Counted from the first letter of the stretch, positions 17,208-26,784 are shown. The stretch is DNA of 64,000 bases from Dyella jiangningensis (GCF_003264855.1 NZ_NFZS01000005.1:124001-188000), one strand, 5' to 3'. The notes: generated from the letters alone by a model not told the origin. Numbers and translations: made by a program.

Positions 17208-17336
17208 TCAGGAGTACTTCAGTCCCTGCAGCAACGACAGCAGAAAGATCGCGATGGCGATGGCGCCGAACACCGTGACGGTGCGTCGCACACCCTTCTT
17301 GCGCATCTTTTCGATCATTGCCTTCGACTGCTTCAT
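17208..17336 (-). CDS. Cytochrome oxidase small assembly-type membrane protein (42 residues)
   Basis: A 42-residue frame begins MKQSKAMIEKMRKKG and ends LLSLLQGLKYS, with one hydrophobic helix (VTVFGAIAIAIFLLSLL) after a basic head. Very small proteins of this make-up lie between ctaD and ctaG in many beta- and gammaproteobacteria and are annotated as small assembly proteins of the oxidase. The length and context support the call; the biochemical role is not established. Confidence 0.7.
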   Translation of the reverse strand: MKQSKAMIEKMRKKGVRRTVTVFGAIAIAIFLLSLLQGLKYS

Positions 17337-17388
17337 CCGACTCGCTTCCACACGCTCCGGCACGAGACCGGAGCGGTTGAACATGGCA

Positions 17389-19005
17389 TCAATCTTCGAC
17401 GTGGCCGTGGGCCAGTTCTTCGTCGTGGATCACCGGCGGCAGCTCGAAGGTATGGAACGGCGCCGGCGAAGGCACGGTCCATTCCAGGCCCTTGGCACCT
17501 TCCCACACGCGGTCCGGCGCCTTCTTCTTCGAGAACCACACCGCGTGGATGATCACGCCCACGAAGATCAGCTGCGAGGCGCCAAACAGGAAGCCGCCGA
17601 TCGAGCTGATCATGTTGAAGTTGGCGAACGCCACGTTGTAGTCCGGGATGCGGCGCGGCATACCGGCCAGGCCCAGGAAGTGCTGCGGGAAGAACAACAC
17701 GTTCACCCACACCACGCTGTTCCAGAAGTGCACCTTGCCCCAGAACTCGCTGTACATGTGACCGGTCCACTTCGGCAGCCAGTAGTAGGTGCCGCCGATG
17801 ATCGCGAACACCGCACCGGTCACTAGCACGTAGTGGAAGTGAGCCACCACGAAGTACGAGTCGTGGTACTGGAAGTCGGCCGGAGCCAGCGCCAGCATCA
17901 GGCCGGAGAAGCCGCCGATGGTGAACAGGATGACGAACGCGATGGCGAACAGCATCGGCGTTTCGAACGTCATCGAGCCGCGCCACATCGTGCTGACCCA
18001 GTTGAACACCTTCACGCCCGTCGGCACCGCGATCAGCATCGTCGCGTACATGAAGAAGAGCTGGCCGGTGACCGGCATGCCCGTGGCGAACATGTGGTGC
18101 GCCCACACGATGAACGACAGGAAGGCGATCGACGCGATCGCGAACACCATCGCCTTGTAACCAAAGATCGGCTTGCGCGCGAAGGTCGGGATGATCTCGG
18201 ACACCAGGCCAAAGGCCGGCAGGATCATGATGTAGACCTCGGGGTGGCCGAAGAACCAGAAGATGTGCTGGAACAGCACCGGGTCGCCACCGCCAGCCGC
18301 ATTGAAGAAGCTGGTGCCGAAGTACTTGTCGGTGAGCAGCATGGTCACTGCACCCGCCAGCACCGGCATCACCGCGATCAGCAGGAACGCCGTGATCAGC
18401 CAGCTCCACACGAACACCGGCATCTTCAAGAGATCCATGCCCGGCGCGCGCATGTTGAGGATGGTCACGATGATGTTGATCGCGCCCATGATGGAGCTGA
18501 TACCCATCAAGTGGACGGCGAACACCAGGTAGGCCACCGAGTCACCCTGCAGCGACAGCGGCGGGTACATCGTCCAGCCACCGGCCGGGCCACCGCCGGG
18601 CAGGAACAGCGTGGACAGCAGCAGCGCGAAGGCGAACGGCAGGATCCAGAACGACAGGTTGTTCATGCGCGGCAACGCCATGTCCGGCGCACCGATCATC
18701 AGCGGGATCATCCAGTTGCCCAGGCCCACGAAGGCCGGCATCACGGCGCCGAAGATCATGACCAGCGCATGCATCGTGGTCATTTCGTTGAAGAAGTACG
18801 GCTGCACCAGCTGCAGGCCGGGCTTGAACAACTCCGCGCGAATGACCATCGCGAAGCTGCCGCCGATGAAGAACATCAGCAGCGAGAACACCAGGTACAG
18901 CGTGCCGATGTCCTTGTGGTTGGTGGACATGCACCAACGCACGAAGAAGTTGCTCGGCGCACCGTGATGATCGTCGTGGTGATCGTGGGTGGCGTCGTGG
19001 GCCAT
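17389..19005 (-). CDS. ctaD: Cytochrome c oxidase subunit I
   Basis: This is the catalytic subunit with heme a and the heme a3/CuB centre. All key elements of an A1-type oxidase are visible in the 538 residues: MTTMHALVMIFGAVMP with a low-spin heme His, the D-channel glutamate and CuB His-Tyr pair in FFGHPEVYI, IVWAHHMFATGM with the two further CuB histidines, the K-channel lysine in VPTGVKVFNW, and VAHFHYVLVTGAVF with the remaining heme ligands. It lies between ctaC and the small assembly gene. Confidence 0.98.
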   Translation of the reverse strand: MAHDATHDHHDDHHGAPSNFFVRWCMSTNHKDIGTLYLVFSLLMFFIGGSFAMVIRAELFKPGLQLVQPYFFNEMTTMHALVMIFGAVMPAFVGLGNWMIPLMIGAPDMALPRMNNLSFWILPFAFALLLSTLFLPGGGPAGGWTMYPPLSLQGDSVAYLVFAVHLMGISSIMGAINIIVTILNMRAPGMDLLKMPVFVWSWLITAFLLIAVMPVLAGAVTMLLTDKYFGTSFFNAAGGGDPVLFQHIFWFFGHPEVYIMILPAFGLVSEIIPTFARKPIFGYKAMVFAIASIAFLSFIVWAHHMFATGMPVTGQLFFMYATMLIAVPTGVKVFNWVSTMWRGSMTFETPMLFAIAFVILFTIGGFSGLMLALAPADFQYHDSYFVVAHFHYVLVTGAVFAIIGGTYYWLPKWTGHMYSEFWGKVHFWNSVVWVNVLFFPQHFLGLAGMPRRIPDYNVAFANFNMISSIGGFLFGASQLIFVGVIIHAVWFSKKKAPDRVWEGAKGLEWTVPSPAPFHTFELPPVIHDEELAHGHVED

Positions 19006-19054
19006 AACCTTACACCTCTACCTTAAAGCGGAAACGTTTGGACGAGCTGAGTAA

Positions 19055-20008
19055 TCAGCCCTGATGGCCCTGCGAAACGGGTGCGTCGGTGGCCTGGGCC
19101 GTGGCAGGTGCTGCGGCGGTGGAAGCCGCAGCCGGCGCCGGCTGCTTCGCCTGCGCCTCCTGGTCAGCCAACCACTTCTCGAACTCGGCCTTCGGCAACG
19201 CCTTGACCACGATCGGCATGAAGCCGTGGTCCTGGCCGCACAGCTCGGCGCACTGGCCGCGGTACTCACCCGGCTCCTTGATGTTGGTCCAGGCGGCGTT
19301 GACGATGCCCGGGATGGCATCGATCTTCCAGCCCAGCGCCGGCACCCACCAGGAGTGGATCACGTCGCCCGCGGTGATCACGAAACGGATCTTGGTGCCG
19401 ACCGGTACCACCAGCGGCTTGTCCACGTTGATCAGGTAGGTGTTGTAACCGTCGACCTGCACGGCGCGCGGGTCAAGGCCCGAATTGAGCTGGCGGGTCT
19501 CGTCGCTCTCGTGGTCGAGCTTGGACATGAAGCCGACCTTCTCGATCGCCTTGCCCTTGTAGTCGACGTAGTCGTAACGCCACTTCCACTGGTAGCCGGT
19601 GACCTTCACGGTCATCTCCGAGCCGGTGGTATCGGCGAAGGTGCGCAGGCCGCCCGTGGCGAGATAGGCCAGCACGATGAGGATGATCACCGGAATGGTG
19701 GTCCACACGATCTCGAGCAGCGTGTTGTGCGACCACTTCTCGGCCACCGCGCCACGCGATTTGCGGAAGCGGAACATGGCGATGAACATCGCGCCGAACA
19801 CCAGGATGCCGATGACGACGCAGACGCCCAGGGCGACGTTGTTGAGGAAGTACGCCTCGGGCGACCACTCGGTCACGCCGCGCGTCATGTTCAACTGTCC
19901 TGGCTGCGGATTGGCGAATGCCGCGCCGCCGAACATTGCGAGAGCGAAGAGCGCGCATGCCGCGACTGCTCGCTTGATACTGCCAGGCCTGATGCCGCCA
20001 GATGTCAT
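19055..20008 (-). CDS. ctaC: Cytochrome c oxidase subunit II
   Basis: Subunit II carries the binuclear CuA centre that takes electrons from cytochrome c. The 317-residue protein has a signal peptide ending around GGAAFA, two membrane helices and a cupredoxin domain. CuA ligands are visible: the His of GDVIHSWWVPALGWKIDAIPG and the block GQCAELCGQDHGFM with two Cys, Glu, His and Met. The C-terminal 30 residues are an Ala/Gln-rich tail; no fused cytochrome c domain. The ATG at 20008 has AAGG at suitable spacing; a GTG three codons upstream would overlap that site. Confidence 0.97.
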   Translation of the reverse strand: MTSGGIRPGSIKRAVAACALFALAMFGGAAFANPQPGQLNMTRGVTEWSPEAYFLNNVALGVCVVIGILVFGAMFIAMFRFRKSRGAVAEKWSHNTLLEIVWTTIPVIILIVLAYLATGGLRTFADTTGSEMTVKVTGYQWKWRYDYVDYKGKAIEKVGFMSKLDHESDETRQLNSGLDPRAVQVDGYNTYLINVDKPLVVPVGTKIRFVITAGDVIHSWWVPALGWKIDAIPGIVNAAWTNIKEPGEYRGQCAELCGQDHGFMPIVVKALPKAEFEKWLADQEAQAKQPAPAAASTAAAPATAQATDAPVSQGHQG

Positions 20009-20028
20009 GTCTTGCACCTTTGTTGAAC

Positions 20029-20514
20029 CTACTTGCGCTGCTTTTGGTTGAGCTCCGCCAGCAACACCTTGAGTTTCCTTGACAGCTCGGCGCGCTCCTC
20101 TTCACCGAGAAACGCCCCGATTTCCAGCTCCTTACCGTGCGACGTCAGCAATAGACGATCCCTTCCTTGACTGGCCTGCAGCTGCACGCGCACCCAATAC
20201 GTCTGAAAGCGCGCACTGCGCCGACCTGGCAGGGATTGCACCTCCAGCGACGATTCGTCGAGGGTGATGCGCTCGCTGCGGTCGCCGGCCCGCCAGGCCA
20301 CGCCAAGGGCGATAGCCACCGCGGAAGACTCGACCAACGCAAACAGCGGAGCGAAGACATTCCCCTGCCACGCCCCCAGCACGGCCGTCGTCAGTGCCAG
20401 CGCCGCCAGAACTCCGATCAATCGACGCAGGTCGCGACGGCTGAGGGCACGATTGGGCTTGAGCCACATGGTCGCGCACGGCAAGCCGGCAGCAGCTGGT
20501 CGAAGCACGATCAT
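20029..20514 (-). CDS. DUF2244 domain-containing membrane protein
   Basis: A protein of about 161 residues with the DUF2244 pattern: LKPNRALSRRDLRRLIGVLA at the N-terminus, two hydrophobic helices, then a soluble part with ITLDESSLEVQ, FQTYWVRVQL and LLLTSHGKELEIGAFLGEEERAEL. Function is unknown, but the family sits upstream of ctaC in many proteobacteria. Two starts are possible: 20514 (taken here for length) and 20469, which opens at MWLKPNRA; neither has a clear ribosome site. It is the first gene of the oxidase locus. Confidence 0.8.
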   Translation of the reverse strand: MIVLRPAAAGLPCATMWLKPNRALSRRDLRRLIGVLAALALTTAVLGAWQGNVFAPLFALVESSAVAIALGVAWRAGDRSERITLDESSLEVQSLPGRRSARFQTYWVRVQLQASQGRDRLLLTSHGKELEIGAFLGEEERAELSRKLKVLLAELNQKQRK

Positions 20515-20968
20515 GAGAACCCGGCGTGCCTGGAACCCGGGCATGATAGGCCGCGACGGTGTCGATGGGCAAGAATGCCGCACCCCCTTGATTTGAAGCG
20601 CGCATGAATAGGTGCGTGCACAGGTCGCACAACGCGGGAAACACGCACGCTGCGCCGATTCTTTTGCGCGCCATGGGTTTGGGACGCGCGGAAACGACGA
20701 CACCGTGAGCATGCCTGACGCTTGACGCAGGGGTGCGACCGTTTGCCACGGTCCGCCGCGACCGCGAGCCGACGACGGCGACGGTTCGCCCGATCCGCTC
20801 GGCCAATCGATCGTCTTGAACCGCCACTGGGGCCGGCCGGCCTCGCACATATATATGTAGCGACCGGCGACGGCGCCTGCCGCACCGCAACACCCCATAC
20901 GGGTGCGTGCGCCCTACCCCGCGCGTACAATTCCGCGATTCCCCACCTGTCCTTTCGGCTACACCTCT
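20515..20968. promoter_or_regulatory. Divergent control region between the oxidase locus and putA
   Basis: About 450 bp without a gene separates two divergent operons. The most distinctive element is a perfect 12-bp palindrome ACATATATATGT at 20847-20858, AT-only at its centre within otherwise GC-rich sequence and about 110 bp before putA. It could be an operator or part of a promoter. No consensus -35/-10 pair was identified with confidence. Confidence 0.4.
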
Positions 20969-23900
20969 GTGACCCAGCCCATTCTCAGCCCCGAACTCCC
21001 GACCGGCGTCGAACCGGCGCGTGCGCGCATCACGGCCAACTGGCTGCGCGACGAGACCGAAGCGGTCAACGACCTGCTGGCGCAAGCCACGCTGCCGCCC
21101 GTCGAACGCGAAAAGGTCATCGACCTCGCCGCCGACCTGGTGACCCGCGTGCGCGCCCGCGCCAAGGACCAGAGCGCGGTCGAGTCCTTCATGCGCCAGT
21201 ACGACCTGTCGTCGGAAGAAGGCGTGCTGCTGATGTGCGTGGCCGAAGCGCTGCTGCGCATCCCCGACAAGAGCACCGCGGACAAGCTGATCCGCGACAA
21301 GCTGGGCGATGCCAACTGGAAGAAGCATCTCGGCCAGAGCGAGTCGCTGTTCGTCAACGTGTCGACCTGGGGCCTGATGCTCACCGGCAAGCTGGTGACG
21401 CTGTCGGAGGAAACCCGCCACGACTTCACCGGCGCGCTGCGCCGCCTGGTCGGCCGCGCGGGCGAGCCGGCGATCCGCCTCGCGGTGCGCCAGGCCATGC
21501 GCATCATGGGCCACCAGTTCGTGATGGGTCAGACCATCGGCGACGCGCTGGACCGCTGCGCGCAGAAGGAATACGCGGTGTATCGCTATTCCTACGACAT
21601 GCTGGGCGAATCGGCACTCACCAGCGAAACCGCCGAGCGCTACCAGCAGGATTACCGCAACGCGATCGCTTCGATCGGTTCACGCGGCCCGTTCGCCAAC
21701 CACACCGATGCGCCGTCGATCTCGGTGAAGCTCTCGGCGCTGCACCCGCGTTACGAAGTGGCCAAGCGCGAGATCGCCCGCCGCGATCTCACCGCCAAGC
21801 TGCTGGAGCTGTCGCAGCTGGCGATGAAGCAGGGCATCGCGCTCTCCGTCGACGCGGAAGAAGCGGACCGTCTCGAACTCTCGCTCGACATCATCGGCGA
21901 CGTGTTCGCGCATCCCTCGCTGGAAGGCTGGAACGGCCTGGGCATCGTGGTGCAGGCATACTCCAAGCGCACGCCGTTCGTGATCGACTGGCTGATCGAA
22001 ACCGCGCGCGCCACCGGCCGCCGCTGGTACGTGCGCCTGGTGAAGGGCGCCTACTGGGATGCCGAAGTGAAGCGCGCCCAGGAGAACGGCCTCGCCGGCT
22101 ATCCGGTGTACACGCGCAAGCCGAACACCGACGTGTCCTATCTCGCCTGCGCGCGCAAGCTGTTCGATGCCGGCGTGGAGCTGATCTACCCGCAGTTCGC
22201 CACGCACAACGCGCACACCATCGCCGCCGTGCATCACCTGGCGCAGGGCCGTCCGTATGAGTACCAGCGCCTGCACGGCATGGGCACCGATCTCTACGCC
22301 GAAGTGATCGGCAAGCAGAACCTCAACGTGCCGTGCCGCGTGTACGCGCCGGTGGGTACGCATGAAGACCTGCTGCCCTACCTGGTGCGCCGCCTGCTCG
22401 AGAACGGTGCCAACACCAGCTTCGTCAACCGCGTGGTCGACGAAACACTGCCGGTGCGCGAACTGGTCGCCGATCCGTGCGAGACCGTGCGCGCCTTTGC
22501 CTCCATCCCTCACCCGCGCATCCCGCTGCCGGTGAATCTCTACGGTGAACTGCGGAAGAATTCCATGGGCGTCAACTTCTCCAACGACAATGAACTGAAG
22601 GCCCTCGCCGAGGCTGTGCAAGCCAAGTCGGGTCCGTGGACCGCCGAGCCGCTGGTGCCGGGCGCCAAGAGCACGGGCGCCACCGTGGCGGTAACCAATC
22701 CGGCGGATCGCCGCCAGTCGGTGGGCAGCTATGTCGCCGCCGACAGCGCCACCGTGGAGAAGGCCCTGGCCAACGCCGTCGCCGCACAGCACAACTGGGA
22801 TCGCCTGCCGGCCGCCAGCCGCGCCGCGATCCTCGAGCATGCGGCGGAACTGCTGGAAGCACGCCGCGGCGAGTTCATCGCGCTGTGCGTGCGTGAAGCG
22901 GGCAAGAGCCTGCCGGACTCGATCGCCGAGATCCGCGAGGCCGCCGACTTCCTGCGCTACTACGCCACCATGGCGCGCCGCCTGTTCGGCCATCCGGAAC
23001 AGCTGCCCGGCCCCACCGGCGAGAGCAACCAGCTGTTCTTGAACGGCCGCGGCGTGTTCGTCTGCATCAGCCCGTGGAACTTCCCGCTGGCGATCTTCCT
23101 GGGACAGGTCAGTGCCGCGCTCGCCGCCGGCAACGCCGTGATCGCCAAGCCGGCCGAGCAGACCAGCCTGATCGGCTACGCCGCGGTGAAGCTGCTGCAC
23201 GAAGCCGGCGTGCCGGCCGAGGTGCTGCAGTACCTGCCGGGTGACGGCGCCACGGTCGGTGCCGCACTCACCAAGGATCCGCGCGTCGCGGGCGTCGCCT
23301 TCACCGGATCCACCGAGACCGCGTGGGCGATCAACCGCGCTCTCGCGGCGCGCAACGCGCCGATCGCCGCACTGATCGCCGAGACCGGCGGCCAGAACGC
23401 GATGATCGCCGACTCCTCCGCGCTGCCCGAGCAGATCGTCAAGGACGTGGTCGCCTCCGCCTTCCAGTCCGCCGGCCAGCGTTGCTCGGCCGCGCGCGTG
23501 CTGTTCGTGCAGGAAGACATCGCCGACAAGGTGTGCGAGATGCTCGCCGGCGCCATGGCCGAGCTGAAGGTTGGCGATCCGGGCCAGCTCTCCACCGACG
23601 TGGGCCCGGTGATCGACGAGGATGCCAAGAAGATCCTGGTCGACCATGCCGCGCGCATGGACAAGGAAGCGAAGAAGATCGGCGAAGTGACGCTCGACGC
23701 CGCCAACACCGGCAACGGCACCTTCTTCGCGCCGCGCGCCTACGAGATCCCGGGCCTGTCGACGCTGACCCGCGAAATCTTCGGTCCGGTGCTGCACGTG
23801 ATCCGCTGGAAGGCGGACGAACTGCCCAAGGTGGTCGAGGCGATCAACGCCACGGGCTACGGCCTCACGCTCGGCATCCACAGCCGCATCAACGACACCG

Positions 23901-24124
23901 TGGACTACATCCAGAGCCACGCGCGCGTGGGCAACTGCTACGTCAACCGCAACCAGATCGGCGCGGTGGTCGGCGTGCAGCCGTTCGGCGGCGAGGCGCT
24001 GTCGGGCACCGGCCCGAAGGCAGGCGGCCCGCACTACCTGCTGCGTTTCGCCGGCGAGCGCACACTCACCATCAACACCACGGCGGCCGGCGGCAACGCT
24101 TCGCTGCTGACCATCGGCGAGTAA
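20969..24124 (+). CDS. putA: Bifunctional proline dehydrogenase / glutamate-semialdehyde dehydrogenase PutA
   Basis: PutA oxidises proline to glutamate using FAD, then NAD+. The 1051-residue protein has the PRODH barrel (SISVKLSALHPRYE, VRLVKGAYWDAEVKRAQ, FATHNAHT, YEYQRLHGMG) in its first half. The aldehyde dehydrogenase domain follows with SPWNFPLAIFLGQ, the general base Glu in LIAETGGQNAM and catalytic Cys in SAGQRCSAARV. The N-terminal ribbon-helix-helix repressor domain of enteric PutA is missing, so it should be an enzyme only. Start taken as GTG (VTQPILSP); no strong ribosome site is seen. Confidence 0.96.
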   Translation: MTQPILSPELPTGVEPARARITANWLRDETEAVNDLLAQATLPPVEREKVIDLAADLVTRVRARAKDQSAVESFMRQYDLSSEEGVLLMCVAEALLRIPDKSTADKLIRDKLGDANWKKHLGQSESLFVNVSTWGLMLTGKLVTLSEETRHDFTGALRRLVGRAGEPAIRLAVRQAMRIMGHQFVMGQTIGDALDRCAQKEYAVYRYSYDMLGESALTSETAERYQQDYRNAIASIGSRGPFANHTDAPSISVKLSALHPRYEVAKREIARRDLTAKLLELSQLAMKQGIALSVDAEEADRLELSLDIIGDVFAHPSLEGWNGLGIVVQAYSKRTPFVIDWLIETARATGRRWYVRLVKGAYWDAEVKRAQENGLAGYPVYTRKPNTDVSYLACARKLFDAGVELIYPQFATHNAHTIAAVHHLAQGRPYEYQRLHGMGTDLYAEVIGKQNLNVPCRVYAPVGTHEDLLPYLVRRLLENGANTSFVNRVVDETLPVRELVADPCETVRAFASIPHPRIPLPVNLYGELRKNSMGVNFSNDNELKALAEAVQAKSGPWTAEPLVPGAKSTGATVAVTNPADRRQSVGSYVAADSATVEKALANAVAAQHNWDRLPAASRAAILEHAAELLEARRGEFIALCVREAGKSLPDSIAEIREAADFLRYYATMARRLFGHPEQLPGPTGESNQLFLNGRGVFVCISPWNFPLAIFLGQVSAALAAGNAVIAKPAEQTSLIGYAAVKLLHEAGVPAEVLQYLPGDGATVGAALTKDPRVAGVAFTGSTETAWAINRALAARNAPIAALIAETGGQNAMIADSSALPEQIVKDVVASAFQSAGQRCSAARVLFVQEDIADKVCEMLAGAMAELKVGDPGQLSTDVGPVIDEDAKKILVDHAARMDKEAKKIGEVTLDAANTGNGTFFAPRAYEIPGLSTLTREIFGPVLHVIRWKADELPKVVEAINATGYGLTLGIHSRINDTVDYIQSHARVGNCYVNRNQIGAVVGVQPFGGEALSGTGPKAGGPHYLLRFAGERTLTINTTAAGGNASLLTIGE

Positions 24125-24131
24125 TCGCATC

Positions 24132-24159
24132 ACGGGCCGGTGCCAATGCGCCGGCCCGT
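24132..24159 (+). terminator. Hairpin after putA
   Basis: ACGGGCCGG pairs perfectly with CCGGCCCGT across a 10-nt loop, 8 bp after the putA stop. There is no U-run and the next gene starts 17 bp later, so it may be an attenuator or 3'-end stabiliser. Confidence 0.5.
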
Positions 24160-24175
24160 TGCGCCTGGAGGACGC

Positions 24176-24913
24176 ATGCGGATCGCCCGGCTCCTCGCAC
24201 TGGCCTTCCTCGCCTGCACGTTCGCGCTGCACGCGCAGCCGCAGGACACCGGGCTTACCGATCCCGCTCAGCTCGGCGCCACTGCCAACACACGCTATCT
24301 CGACGCGGCCGGGCGCCCGCTCGACGTCGGGTCGTTCATGCGGCAGGTCAACGAAGGCAAGCGCTACAGCCGCACGCGCGACACGCAGGCCGGCGCGGCC
24401 ATGCTGCGCATCACGGGGCCTGCGCCCGGGCATCGCGGCATCCGTCTCGCCTTTGGCCGCGGCGACCGCTTTCCGCCATTCGAACTGCCCTCACTCGATG
24501 GCGACACGAAACGCTTGGGCGATTGGCACGGCCGCTATACGTTCGTGAGTTTCTACTTCGCCGACTGCGCGCCATGCATCGCCGAAGCACCGGTGCTGAT
24601 GGCGTATGCACGCGAACATCCCGACATGAACTTCGTGGCGATCACCTACGAGGACGCCACGGATGCGAAACGCTTCGCCACCGACCGCCATTTCGACTGG
24701 CCGATACTGCACGATGGCCAGGGCCTGATCGACGTACTCGGCGTGAGCGTGTATCCGACGCTGATGCTGATCGATCCGGACGGCCGCATCGCAGGCGCCG
24801 CCGTGGGCATGGCGATGCGCGACGATCAAGCCAAGCGACTGGCGGATCTCACGGGATGGATCGAGCAGTGGAAGCGCGTCGAGCCGGCCTCGCCGCCTAA
24901 CGGAACGCGCTGA
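24176..24913 (+). CDS. Secreted or periplasmic thioredoxin-fold (TlpA-like) protein
   Basis: A 245-residue protein with a signal peptide (MRIARLLALAFLACTFALHAQ) and a C-terminal thioredoxin domain: FPPFELPSLDGDTKRLGDWHGRYTFVSFYFADCAPCIAEAPVL has the CxxC pair CAPC, and VSVYPTLMLIDPDGRI carries the cis-proline strand. Residues 25-100 form an extra N-terminal region without a recognised family. It probably acts as a thiol-disulfide reductase outside the cytoplasm. GGAGG lies 4 bp before the chosen ATG. It follows putA closely and could be co-transcribed with it. Confidence 0.8.
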   Translation: MRIARLLALAFLACTFALHAQPQDTGLTDPAQLGATANTRYLDAAGRPLDVGSFMRQVNEGKRYSRTRDTQAGAAMLRITGPAPGHRGIRLAFGRGDRFPPFELPSLDGDTKRLGDWHGRYTFVSFYFADCAPCIAEAPVLMAYAREHPDMNFVAITYEDATDAKRFATDRHFDWPILHDGQGLIDVLGVSVYPTLMLIDPDGRIAGAAVGMAMRDDQAKRLADLTGWIEQWKRVEPASPPNGTR

Positions 24914-24914
24914 T

Positions 24915-26423
24915 TCAACGCGAAGGCACCGCGAACGGTGGCGCCTCCGGCGCGACGGCCAGGCGATCCAGCTCCAGTGCGACATCCGCCACGGGTTGCC
25001 GCAACAACAGGTCGCAGTCGCGCTCGTAGTTGTTGAGCACGCGCCACGGCACCTCACGTCCCTGCCGCGGCAGCACGGGTGCGCCACGCTGCACGTAGCC
25101 CGAGGTCAGCGAACCCATGATGGTTTCGTCCTGTCGCTCGCCCATGGGAGCGCGCGGGGTGACGACCTCCACGCCGTGACTCGCCATGTAGTCGAACAGG
25201 CGGCAGAGGTAGCGTGCGGCAATGTCGGCCTTCAACGTCCATGGCGCATTGGTATAGCCAAAGATGCAGCCGAAGTTCGGCGTGTCCTGCAGCAGCACGC
25301 CCTTGTAGGTCACCAGTTCGCCCATCACGCGCGGCTCGCCATCCACCTGCAGGCTCATGCCGCCGAGCGTCTGCATTTCCAGTCCGGTGGCCGTGACGAC
25401 GATGTCCGCCCGCAAGTCTTCACCCGACTGCAGACGGATGCCTTGCTCGGTGAAGCTCGCGATGCGATCGGTCACCACGGAGGCCTTGCCGCTCTTGATC
25501 GCCTCGAACAGATCCGCATCCGGCACCACGCACAGGCGCTGGTCCCACGGCTGGTAGTCCGGCGTGAAGTGCCGCATGTCGGCATCCGCGGGCAGGTGCT
25601 TGCGCGCGCCACCGATGAGGAACGCACGCACCTTGTCCGGCCACCGGCGCGCGGCCTTGTAGATGAGTCGGGTGAGGAAGATGTTGCGCCGTCGCGCCAT
25701 GCGGAACACCAACGACTTCGGCAGGAAGCGCCCAAGCACCTCGGATATCTTGTCGAAGCGCGGCAGCGAGAGGATGTAGCTCGGTGAACGCTGCAACATG
25801 GTGACATGCGCGGCGTCGACCGCCATCGCCGGCACCAGCGTCACGGCGGTCGCACCACTGCCGATGATGACCACGCGCTTGCCTCGGTAGTCGAGGTTTT
25901 CGGGCCACTGCTGCGGATGCATGCGCAGGCCGCGGAACTGTTCTTCGCCGGGAAAACTCGGCAGATGACCGCGGTCGTAGTTGTAGTAGCCCGTGCAGAC
26001 GATCAGGAAACGGCAGATGAAGTCGCGCGTTTCGTTGCGCGATTCGTCGAGCGCATGCACGGTCCAGCGGCGCTCGCGACTGGACCACGACGACGACACG
26101 ACCTTCAGGCCGTAGTGGATGTTTCCGTCGACGCCGTACTGCTGCGCCGTCTCCATCACGTAGTTGCGGATGGACGCACCGTCCGCCATGACATCCAGCG
26201 CATGCCAAGGCCGGAACGCGTAGCCAAAGGTGAACATGTCCGAGTCCGAACGCACGCCGGGATAGCGGAACAGATCCCACGTGCCACCCATGGCGGTGCG
26301 GCGCTCGATCAACGCCACGCGCAGCCGTGGATGCTCCATCGCAAGATGGCAGGCCATGCCGATGCCTGACAGGCCGGCACCGATGATCAACACGTCGCTT
26401 GCAGACGAAGCATCCTGGTTCAT
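24915..26423 (-). CDS. Flavin-containing (Baeyer-Villiger-type) monooxygenase
   Basis: A 502-residue class B flavoprotein. The FAD site is VLIIGAGLSGIGMACHL near the start, the BVMO fingerprint F-x-G-x-x-x-H-x-x-x-W-P is seen in FRGLRMHPQQWP, and the NADP site is VVIIGSGATAVTLVPAM. TATGLEMQ is the typical downstream element. Such enzymes insert oxygen next to a carbonyl or oxidise heteroatoms using NADPH and O2; the substrate is unknown. GGGGA precedes the ATG (MNQDASSASD). It is convergent with the thioredoxin-fold gene, one base apart. Confidence 0.88.
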   Translation of the reverse strand: MNQDASSASDVLIIGAGLSGIGMACHLAMEHPRLRVALIERRTAMGGTWDLFRYPGVRSDSDMFTFGYAFRPWHALDVMADGASIRNYVMETAQQYGVDGNIHYGLKVVSSSWSSRERRWTVHALDESRNETRDFICRFLIVCTGYYNYDRGHLPSFPGEEQFRGLRMHPQQWPENLDYRGKRVVIIGSGATAVTLVPAMAVDAAHVTMLQRSPSYILSLPRFDKISEVLGRFLPKSLVFRMARRRNIFLTRLIYKAARRWPDKVRAFLIGGARKHLPADADMRHFTPDYQPWDQRLCVVPDADLFEAIKSGKASVVTDRIASFTEQGIRLQSGEDLRADIVVTATGLEMQTLGGMSLQVDGEPRVMGELVTYKGVLLQDTPNFGCIFGYTNAPWTLKADIAARYLCRLFDYMASHGVEVVTPRAPMGERQDETIMGSLTSGYVQRGAPVLPRQGREVPWRVLNNYERDCDLLLRQPVADVALELDRLAVAPEAPPFAVPSR

Positions 26424-26520
26424 GCATCGTTCCCCGTGGCCGCCCATACGGGATGAGCGCGGCTAGCTTACGCCCTGTGCGGCAGCGACATGACCAGCAG
26501 GAAATTGCGTGGCATGGGTC

Positions 26521-26784
26521 TCACCAGGCAATGCGCCGTGCGAGCACGTGGCAACCCAATGCATAAGCGGCGGTGACGCCTGCGGCCGAGGCGAGTATCA
26601 GCATCATCCAGGCGAGCGGATCGGTAAGCACGCGCCAGAGGCTCCACTCGGCCGACGCCATCATGGCGATGAAGGTTGCAGCCGCGAACAGCACGCCAAC
26701 GTAACGCGCCCACAGGCGCAGCCTTCTCGGAACGGGTGGATAAAGGCAGCTTGGCTTACCTGGAGACGTGGAATGGGAGCTCAT
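26521..26784 (-). CDS. Small membrane protein, two predicted spans
   Basis: An 87-residue protein: a polar head with PPVPRRLRLWARY, then two hydrophobic stretches (YVGVLFAAATFIAMMASA and LAWMMLILASAAGVTAAYALG). No family is recognised. It is on the same strand and about 100 bp upstream of the monooxygenase gene, so a shared transcript is possible. A second frame overlaps part of it, but it lacks coherent membrane segments. Confidence 0.5.
   Translation of the reverse strand: MSSHSTSPGKPSCLYPPVPRRLRLWARYVGVLFAAATFIAMMASAEWSLWRVLTDPLAWMMLILASAAGVTAAYALGCHVLARRIAW

Noticed and set aside
21680-24433. 917-codon open frame opposite putA
   Set aside because: Antisense shadow of PutA with low-complexity His/Arg/Gly sequence and no ribosome site.
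24915-26423. Monooxygenase as part of the proline pathway
   Set aside because: It is convergent with the putA side and has no functional link; adjacency only.
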